Source: Laguncularia racemosa | Taxonomy: Eukaryota; Streptophyta; Magnoliopsida; Myrtales; Combretaceae | Assembly (NCBI GenBank): GCA_037954665.1 | Contig: JBBMOL010000047.1 | Coordinates: 744,001 to 808,000, forward strand | Length of the DNA: 64,000 bases | Reading direction: 5' to 3' | Shown here: in pieces, positions 57,643 to 64,000 of the stretch | Position numbering within the stretch: position 1 is the first letter of the stretch | Layout: the number at the start of each line of letters is the position of its first letter | The notes under the pieces: generated by a model | Seen by the model: the letters and a program-made list of their open reading frames with translations, nothing else | What the model was told of the DNA's origin: nothing | Databases searched by the model: none | Position numbers and translations under genes: made by a program

Positions 57643-58550
57643 TGATACGAACCACGCCAACTCGTGACGAAACCCGATACCAATACGTTCGGAAATTTGT
57701 TGCCTAAGACGCCCAAACACCTAAAGTGGAAAAACCGCGACCCGTTGTCTATAAGCGAGACAAGAACCTTGGTATAAAAGTGAAGACGCCACAATCGGGA
57801 TGGAAAACCGATTGATAAGTCGGGATGAACGCCACGGAAATCAATCCGATAAGTTCAAATTAAGTTCTTGAAGAACCAAGAGAGGTGCCTCTCAAAAGTG
57901 TTTATTGTTCAATGATGTCTTATCTCTAATGTTCTAAACCCTAGGAGCTTTTATACTAGGGTTACAATTCGTGTAAAAAACAAGTCCAAAACGACGTAGT
58001 TTAGTTAAGTGACATAAAAACGCGAAATAGAACAAGCTAGCCGACAGGGGATATACGGCCTGTGTACACGCCCGTGTACTTTGGCCGTGTACTTGTCTGT
58101 GCAACTTCTGGCAACATACACGTCCGTGTACTTTGACCGTGTATCTGTCTGTGCAACTTTTGGCAACATACACGCCCGTGTACTTTAGCCGTGTATCTTT
58201 CTGTGGATTTGCTTGACTCCATATACGGCCGTGCCTTTTAACCGTGTATCTAGCCGTGTATGATTCTAGGCAATCTTGAGAGTCCTACACGGCCGTGCCT
58301 TGAAAGTACATGCCCTCTTCAACCCGTGTCTGGTGTGACTTGTATAAGAGCAAGGGTCTTCCTATGGTTGTTCCAATCCATTCCAACTTCATGATTGCCC
58401 CAATCCTTCCCGGCTTCATGGACATCCTTTATCAACCCGTTAAGTTCTTCCTTGAGTCGTTTCGCTCGACTTCTTGTGATCGGTCCAGGCGGCACTTCAA
58501 GAGGATCTACATTCCTTCTTCCGGCTTGACTCTCATCATGGATCTCATCA
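57643..58550 (-). repeat. E12 3' LTR (908 bp)
   Basis: In plus orientation it begins TGATACGAACCACG and ends GGATCTCATCA. In sense orientation the palindrome array (58295-58045) comes first and then a TATA box (tagtataaaagct, about 57957-57945). A tail of pol reaches about 230 bp into the sense start of the LTR. Confidence 0.93.
58045..58295 (-). repeat. ACACGCCCGTGTA array with 52-bp tandem units in the E12 LTR
   Basis: Three tandem units of 52 bp (atacacgcccgtgtactttg..) lie between about 58062 and 58210 and are flanked by further ACGGCCGTGC / ACCGTGTAT words. The copy in the 5' LTR is at about 63631-63880. Each unit contains a self-complementary ACACGCCCGTGT core. The array lies about 90 bp upstream of TATA in sense orientation. 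Confidence 0.85.
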
Positions 58551-58786
58551 TTCCCCTCCTCTTGAAAAGGATTTGTCCTCAAATCGTCACCTACATCAAA
58601 AGGACTCAGATCAGTAACATTAAATGTAGCACTTACTTGATACTCACCAGGCAAATCTATCTTGTATGCATTGTCGTTGATGCGCTCAAGAACTTGAAAT
58701 GGTCCATCACCTCTAGGAAGTAGTTTAGATCGACGCTGCATGGGAAACCGCTCTTTGCGCATGTGCACCCAAACCCAATCGCCAGG
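58319..58786 (-). pseudogene. E12 integrase C-terminus and pol tail, reaching into the LTR
   Basis: In frame after a stop at 58787-58789 (where the family has a Glu codon), the minus strand reads PGDWVWVHMRKERFPMQRRS, RGDGPFQVLERINDNAYKID, TFNVTDLSPFDVGDDLRTNP. It crosses the LTR edge at 58550 and continues through PPGPITRSRAKRLKEEL to a stop at 58319. A C-terminal tail encoded in the 3' LTR is a known feature of CRM-type centromeric elements. The TRSRAKRL motif has counterparts in E2 and E3. Confidence 0.85.
58551..58568 (-). promoter_or_regulatory. E12 polypurine tract
   Basis: The minus-strand sequence ttttcaagaggaggggaa lies directly against the LTR start TGATGAGATCC. Confidence 0.8.
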
Positions 58787-60094
58787 TTAAAAAACAGCTT
58801 GTCGATGACCCTTGTTGGCTTGTTTCACATACTGCTCTGTTCGTCGCTCAATGCTCATCCTTCTCACAACATCTATCTTAAAATCAACATCAAAACTCAC
58901 AAACTTGTTAAGTTGCAATGGCAATAAATAAATAGTAACCAATGGATTAAAACCATACACAATCTCATATGGTGAACAATGAATAATGCTATTTAAAGCC
59001 CTATTACATGCAAACTCCGCAAATGGTAGGCAATCCTTCCAAGTCCTAATGTTCTTCTCTATGATTGCCCCTAACAATTGAATTAATGTCCTGTTAACCA
59101 CATCAATTTGCCCATCAGTTTGTAGGTGACAGATAGTTGAAAACATCCATTTAGTTCCAAACTTTTCCCACAATACTCTCCAATAATGACTCGAAATCTT
59201 TACATCCCGATCACTAACAATGCTACTAGGTATACCATGCAGACGCAATACCTTTCTAAAGAACAATTCAACAATGTATATAGCATCATCAGTTTTATGA
59301 CTAGGAATGAAATGAACTATTTTAAAAATCCTATCCACAATCACAAAATTAGAATCTCGACCATGCTTAGGCCTAGATAATCCTAACACAAAATCTATGG
59401 AAATATCTATCAAAGGCTCATGAGGAATGACACTATACTCATATAACCAATCTAAGAAGTCATCTAAACACGGAATGGGATGATGATACTTTACCTTAGG
59501 GTTGTTGATGGCGCGGCAGTCAACACGCATCCTCCATATCCCATCCTTCTTAGGCACCAAAATCTCAAGCATTGCACATTGACTCATGCTCTCCCTCACG
59601 TTCCCCTTCTCCATTAATTCTTCAACCTGCCTTTGGAGTTCCTTTGCTTCCTCCGGGGTGTTCCTGTAAGCTGGCTTGTTTGGAATCGATGCTTCGGGTA
59701 CAATGTCAATCTGGTGCTCAATACCATGAACAGGTGGTAATCCCTTTGGAATCTCCTCAAGAAAGACATCTTCAAAGTCCTGCACAAAAGACACAACCAC
59801 ACTAGGCAAAGAGTTAGATAATTCGTTAGTAGTCAAACATGTTTCCTTAAAAACCAGAAACAACATAGGTTGCTTCATCACTAACGCTCTGCTCACTACA
59901 CTCGCTCTTGTCACACAACTCTCCTTTTGCAAGGCTGCCCTCTCCTTTTCACTCACCACCAAAGTTGATTCCCCTTCAACTTGGCCTCTCACACTCTTTC
60001 CAGCCTTCCTCTCCTTTTCCTTTTGATCTTGACTTTTATATTTTTTTTTTCTTCTCATTGTCTTTTGCTCTCTCACTCTCACTCTGCTTTTCAC
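58787..60094 (-). CDS. E12 pol: RT N-terminus fused to integrase core (435 codons)
   Basis: This is the longest open frame in the window. Residues about 1-60 are the Lys/Glu-rich linker. Residues about 90-150 are pre-RT (DFEDVFLEEIPKGLP, HQIDIVPEASIPNKPAYR). RT starts with LVPKKDGIWRMRVDCRAINN, and KYHHPIP ends near 59465. At about 59436-59450 it jumps to integrase (HEPLIDISIDFVLGLSR; first Asp kept). IVSDRDVK (second Asp) follows. DGQIDVVNRT has Asp where the third catalytic Glu is expected. The catalytic RT, RNase H and the integrase zinc domain are deleted in frame. The frame start at 60094 is arbitrary: a T10 run near 60040-60050 probably shifts it from the protease frame. Confidence 0.88.
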   Translation of the reverse strand: MKSRVRVREQKTMRRKKKYKSQDQKEKERKAGKSVRGQVEGESTLVVSEKERAALQKESCVTRASVVSRALVMKQPMLFLVFKETCLTTNELSNSLPSVVVSFVQDFEDVFLEEIPKGLPPVHGIEHQIDIVPEASIPNKPAYRNTPEEAKELQRQVEELMEKGNVRESMSQCAMLEILVPKKDGIWRMRVDCRAINNPKVKYHHPIPCLDDFLDWLYEYSVIPHEPLIDISIDFVLGLSRPKHGRDSNFVIVDRIFKIVHFIPSHKTDDAIYIVELFFRKVLRLHGIPSSIVSDRDVKISSHYWRVLWEKFGTKWMFSTICHLQTDGQIDVVNRTLIQLLGAIIEKNIRTWKDCLPFAEFACNRALNSIIHCSPYEIVYGFNPLVTIYLLPLQLNKFVSFDVDFKIDVVRRMSIERRTEQYVKQANKGHRQAVF

Positions 60095-60572
60095 TCACCT
60101 TATGTTTTGCAAAAGACTGTTGTAGCTGCAATTGGTCCTCATACACTTGTTTAGGTGTTAAAGGTTTAAGGTTAAAAGTTTTTCCTTGGTGAACAAGCGT
60201 ATACTTATTAGAAAAGCCATCATGAACAACCTTCCTATCAAATTGCCATGGCCTCCCCAACAACACATGACATGCTTGCATTGGCACTACATCACATAAC
60301 ACCTCATCCTCATACCTACCAATGCGAAAACCAATCAAGGCTTGCTTACTTACTTTAGTCTCACCACTACCATTCAACCACTGCAATTTATATGGACTAG
60401 GGTGTCTAACAGTTTTGAGCCCCAGCCTCTCAACAATAAAATTGCTCACTACATTGGTGCAACTCCCTCCATCAATGATCAAACTACAAATGTGATCTCC
60501 TAAATAACATCTAGTATGAAATATATTTTCTCTTTGCACCTCCTCTTCTTCCTTCACCTGCACATTCAGCGC
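60036..60572 (-). pseudogene. E12 protease
   Basis: It follows gag in the same frame, separated only by a TGA stop at 60573-60575 (probably from CGA). Active site SLIIDGGSCTNVVSNFIVER (about 60486-60427), then HPSPYKLQWLN, and CHVLLGRPWQFDRKVVHDGF (about 60276-60217). D-G-G replaces the usual D-S/T-G. E3 has the same second Gly, so this appears to be normal for the subfamily. The protease is otherwise intact to the charged linker. Confidence 0.88.
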
Positions 60573-61475
60573 TCACTTCACTACTGCCACTAGCTTTCCC
60601 ATTGCAGGCTCCTCATCATCACTAACATCCTCTAAGGGTGGCATATCATCTTCTTCAATATCCCCCTCAGTCTCATACTCACCATCATCACGCAAAATCA
60701 TCACACGCCTATTTGGACATTGACTAGCAATATGGCCTCTACTTTGACATTTAAAGCATCTAATGTCACGATTTCTAGAAGTAGAAGATTCAGGGTTACC
60801 TTGATTACCAGGAGTAGAACCCGCTTGCCTCAGCTCCCCTTTTGGTTTGGTAGGTAAAGGCTTTTCTTCCTTCTTCCATTGATTAGTCTTCCAAGTGGAT
60901 GAACCATTACCCTGTTGAAATCGTGCACTACTACTACCCTTCCGCTTGTGCTGGTTCTCAACCTTTATAGCCATGTGAACCATATCCTCCAATTCTACAT
61001 AATGCTGCAGTTTAACCACATTTTGGATTTCTCTATTCAACCCAGCAAGGAATCTAGCCATTGTAGCCTCTCTATCTTCTTCTACATTCGCCCTAATCAT
61101 AGTGACTTCCATCTCCTTGAAGTACTCATCTACACTTCGGCTTCCCTGCCTCAGAGTTTGCAACTTGTTGTGCAATTCACGATAGTAATACGCAGGTATA
61201 AACCGCTTTCTCATCACTCTTTTCATCTCTTCCCAAGACTCAATAGGTGGCTCGCCACTCCTTCTTCTATTCAACATTAATTGATCTCACCACACTATAG
61301 CATAATCTGAAAATTCAATGGCAGCAAGTTTCACCTTCTTTCTCCCACTATAGTTGTGACAATCAAACACCATCTCCACCTTTTTCTCCCATTCTAAATA
61401 TGCCTCGGGATCATTCTTCCCTTGGAAAGGAGGAATCTTCATCTTTATGCTACTCAATTGATCATCTTCTCTATT
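60573..61475 (-). pseudogene. gag: E12 gag, C-terminal part
   Basis: Reads KMKIPPFQGKNDPEAYLEWE (about 61440-61381), KLAAIEFSDYAIVW, a TGA in place of the second Trp near 61287, then MKRVMRKRFIPAYYYREL (about 61236-61180), RQGSRSVDEYFKEMEVTMIR and ATMARFLAGLNREIQNVV. The CCHC knuckle CFKCQSRGHIASQC (about 60750-60709) is intact, followed by an acidic tail and the stop at 60573-60575. It is joined to 62383-62694 across solo LTR E13. Confidence 0.9.
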
Positions 61476-62377
61476 TGATGTGCCTAAAGGGGGGTCAAGC
61501 ACAATCAACTAAAAGGGATGAATTGTCAATGATCATCCACGCCACAAACAAAGGAAAAGCCTCAATATTCCAAATGAAATTCCGAAATTGTGATGAATTA
61601 CAATATATCAAATGACAATTGCTAGAAGGGAAAACGAAATGGTATTCAAATTCAATTCAAAGTTGCTTTCAAATTTCGAAATTAGAACCCTAATTTCATA
61701 AGAACAAAAGTACATAAAATAACTAAATCCTCACCAGATATGACTCACTAGTTTGGAATTAGGATCAACTTGTAATTTGTTGATATAACACACAACAAAT
61801 CCAAGTCAACTCGCCACAATTTCACTAAGGAAATTGATAAGAGCAAATGCTTGAAAGAGTTACTCTCTCTCACGGCAAAGGGGGTGTATTTTCTCAAATG
61901 TTCAAAAAGCTCCTCAAAAACCCTAATTTGCAAGTATTTATACTTGCACCCTTTAGGGTTAGAATGACTAAAAAATCACAACTATGCCACTATAGGGTGG
62001 CCGGTCCTAAAGGTAAAATACAACCAAATAAAATGTCCCATAAAGCTTACAAAATAAATGGTTCAAACATAAATTACAAGTAAAGAAAATAATCTTCGGC
62101 AGGCTAGCTTCATGATGGAATCCGTCGGTTCAACTCATCGCCGGTTCAGGTCGGTCCATAGATAACCCACAAGCTGAGTCTTAGTGAGTTTATCCATCGC
62201 CTTGTGAAACCAAATAAGCATACCTGTTGGAATATATAATTCATGAATAAGATAAAAGAGGTTAGATAATAATTTATTCCGAGGTTGATCTGCTTGAAAT
62301 GGGCCCTCATTGCCAAGATTTGAAATCCTTCAATTTTTGTCCTAATGATAGGTCTTGTCGGATTTTGATTCCCATCA
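61476..62377 (-). repeat. E13: solo LTR inside E12 gag (902 bp)
   Basis: In sense (minus) orientation it starts TGATGGGAATCAAAATCC and ends TTTAGGCACATCA. The target duplication is exact: ctatt at 61471-61475 and at 62378-62382. No internal sequence is present, so it is a solo LTR left by LTR-LTR recombination. It has a TATA-like agtataaatacttgc (about 61945-61931) and an in-LTR TRPIIRTKIEGFQILAM tail frame like E2. Confidence 0.93.
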
Positions 62378-62694
62378 CTATTCCTATCTCCTCTATCTTC
62401 CCAATCTCTAGTCCCTCTATTCCGACCACTATAACCTCTATAACTCCCAACAGAAGGCTCATTAAAGTCATCACCCGACATTTCATCTCCACCCCTCGGT
62501 ACTCTCCTAGAACGACTCTCCCTCTTATGCCCTTGGAATACGTTTGTGGATTGCTCTAGTCTTTGCTCCACCGTCTCATGAATTTGTTCCATTCCTTCTT
62601 GGAACATCCTCTTCATTTCTCCCCTCAACGCCTCAATTACTAACCTAGCATCAAACCTTCCCCTCTCACCTTCCGGAGAATGTTGTCTCGACAT
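62378..62694 (-). pseudogene. gag: E12 gag, N-terminal part
   Basis: The start ATG at 62694 gives MSRQHSPEGERGRFDARLVI, then EMKRMFQEGMEQIHETVEQR (helical) and an Arg/Gly/Asp-rich linker to DWEDRGDRNS at the E13 edge. Upstream in-frame ATGs exist (62748), but 62694 is preferred because the MSxxxSPxxxxG start is shared with E2, and because a ttttctgcag splice-acceptor-like site lies just before it (about 62710-62700). Confidence 0.85.
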
Positions 62695-63195
62695 AGTTCC
62701 TGCAGAAAAGATTAGTACAACACAAATATATATATGATCAAACCTCACGATACACTCCCTTATGTGTTTCGCTCAAATGATGATATCACACAGTCACTCG
62801 TGTATTCTCACAAACAACGATGATATCACTCACCAATTTCCTCTTCTCAATTCTCTTGGAACTAACCCGAACTACATCAATTTCCTTCCGTAGAATTCAA
62901 AACCAACTCTAGGGTTCGTAAAATTTTCCTCTATTTTTCTATCCGAATTTTTTTGTCTCTGTTTTTTTTTTTTTTGGCTTTTGATCACGTTTCTCTTTTC
63001 TTTTCTTTCCCTTCTTTTTTTTTTTTTTGGTCGTGATTTTTACTCTTTTTTTTTTTTTTTTTTACAATCGACTAGTAAATACTACACTATCGAAAGACAA
63101 TTAATATTGCGGAATTGAACATGATAATTGATATGAACGATTGGAGTTAGGGTTTTTGATATTACCTTCCTCAACCGAACTTGACGTTTTGACAA
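62695..63195 (-). other. E12 leader
   Basis: About 500 bp of untranslated leader with three long T runs on the plus strand (about 62959-62975, 63015-63028, 63045-63063), i.e. A runs in the element's sense. It ends at the splice-acceptor-like tgcag before gag. Confidence 0.7.
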
Positions 63196-63213
63196 ACCTA
63201 AGCTCTGATACCA
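63196..63213 (-). promoter_or_regulatory. E12 primer-binding site (initiator Met tRNA)
   Basis: The minus-strand sequence tggtatcagagcttaggt lies three bases from the 5' LTR. The first 12 bases are a perfect match to the initiator tRNA-Met complement. Confidence 0.88.
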
Positions 63214-63216
63214 AAC

Positions 63217-64000
63217 TGATACGAACCACGCCAACTCATGACGAAACCCAATACCAATACGTTCGGAAATTCGTTGCCTAAGACGCCCAAACACCTAAAG
63301 TGGAAAAACCGCGACCCGTTGTCTATAAGCGAGACAAGAACCTTGGTATAAAAGTGAAGACGCCACAATCGGGATGGAAAACCGATTGATAAGTTGGGAT
63401 GAACGCCACGGAAATCAATCCGATAAGTTCGAATTAAGTTCTTGAAGAACCAAGAGAGGTGCCTCTCAAAAGTGTTTAATGTTCAATGATGTCTTATCTC
63501 TAATGTTCTAAACCCTAGGAGCTTTTATACTAGGGTTACAATTCGTGTAAAAAACAAGTCCAAAACGACGTAGTTTAGTTAAGTGACATAAAAACGCGAA
63601 ACAGAACAAGCTGGCCGACAGGGGATACACGGCCTGTGTACACGCCCGTGTACTTTGGCTGTGTACTTGTCTGTGCAACTTCTGGCAACATACACGCCCG
63701 TGTACTTTGACCGTGTATCTGTCTGTGCAACTTCTAGCAACATACACGCCCGTGTACTTTAGCCGTGTATCTTTCTGTGGATTTGCTTGACTCCATACAC
63801 GGCCGTGCCTTTTAACCGTGTATCTAGCCGTGTATGATTCTAGGCAATCTTGAGAGTCCTATACGGCCGTGCCTTGAAAGTACACGCCCTCTTCAACCCG
63901 TGTCCGGTGTGACTTGTATAAGAGCAAGGGTCTTCCTATGGTTGTTCCAATCCATTCCAACTTTATGATTGCCCCAATCCTTCCCGGCTTCATGGACATC
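63217..64000 (-). repeat. E12 5' LTR (truncated by the window edge)
   Basis: It matches 57643-58430 nearly base for base. About 120 bp should lie beyond the window. It carries the 52-bp tandem units at about 63631-63790 and TATA near 63530-63518. Confidence 0.92.

Larger units (their letters stand above)
57643..64000 (-). mobile_element. E12: young minus-strand CRM-like element, runs off the right edge
   Basis: The 3' LTR is at 57643-58550 and the 5' LTR from 63217 to beyond the window. By eye the LTRs differ at about 18 of 784 aligned bases, nearly all transitions, making E12 the youngest datable insertion here. The interior has primer site, gag (split by solo LTR E13), protease, and a pol whose RT is cut after the first motifs and fused to the integrase core. 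RNase H is absent. The left flank is tctaa (57638-57642), and its partner is off-window. Confidence 0.93.

Noticed and set aside
58310..58723. 137-codon plus-strand frame starting MPSSTRVWCDLYKSKG
   Set aside because: It is antisense to the E12 pol tail and LTR. The minus strand carries the recognised integrase C-terminus.
63631..63880. CRISPR-like repeat array in the E12 LTR
   Set aside because: The units are adjacent tandem copies without unique spacers, lie inside an LTR promoter, and the genome is eukaryotic.

Overview
The window is plant nuclear DNA, almost certainly from a eudicot pericentromere or centromere-proximal block. I find no convincing host gene, tRNA, rRNA or CRISPR array. 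Nearly every base belongs to Ty3/gypsy LTR retrotransposons of two lineages. The first is Athila-like: tRNA-Asp primer site, long 1.4-1.6 kb LTRs, a long 3' region ending in a conserved polypurine block, and in one copy an env-position ORF. The second is a CRM-like chromovirus lineage: initiator-Met primer site, gag-PR-RT-RH-INT order, a pol C-terminal tail running into the 3' LTR. The CRM assignment is inferred from protein pattern, not from a tree.

Layout. E1 (1-2598) is the 3' end of an Athila. It sits in E2, an old CRM-like element (2599-2665, then 9450-10872). E2 is split by E3 (2666-9449), the only element with a whole gag-pol layout, bounded by target-site duplication GATGG. E4 (10873-~15965) is a second Athila with 5' LTR, primer site, gag and PR. 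It abuts E5, an Athila pol/3' fragment (~15966-18758, continued at 33456-35378). E5 contains E6, a minus-strand CRM-like element (18759-20243 and 30538-33455), which in turn contains E7, an Athila (20244-30537). E8 (35391-37178 plus LTR 37179-37704 and 42315-42455) is a CRM-like pol fragment whose LTR was hit by E9 (37705-42309, TSD GACCC). Next comes a diverged inverted repeat (42456-45965 and 49809-52653) holding E10 (45966-49808, TSD CTTTA), then E11 (52654-56713, TSD ATATA), a remnant (56714-57642), and E12, a young minus-strand CRM-like element (57643 to beyond 64000) whose gag carries solo LTR E13 (61476-62377, TSD CTATT).

Main observations. (1) Almost every element except E3 has lost the reverse transcriptase-RNase H-integrase core but keeps gag, protease and the pol tail. 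E10 and E11 share what looks like the same deletion junction and each has its own target-site duplication, so this looks like a non-autonomous gag-protease family that transposed in trans. (2) Many LTR families carry a family-specific GC-rich palindrome or direct-repeat array (ACACGGCCGTGT-like, or GCCGGCC-like), usually just upstream of a TATA box. The Athila copies repeat such an array between pol and the env position, and in E7 a TATA-like site, an intron-like donor and a 3' splice site at the ORF start follow. (3) About 17960-25010 is a 'smeared' sequence in which bases are replaced by their neighbours. It ignores element boundaries and is best read as an assembly or consensus artefact.

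Limits: all alignments were made by eye. Boundaries in the smeared block and in the old repeats are approximate, and all coding regions here are broken.
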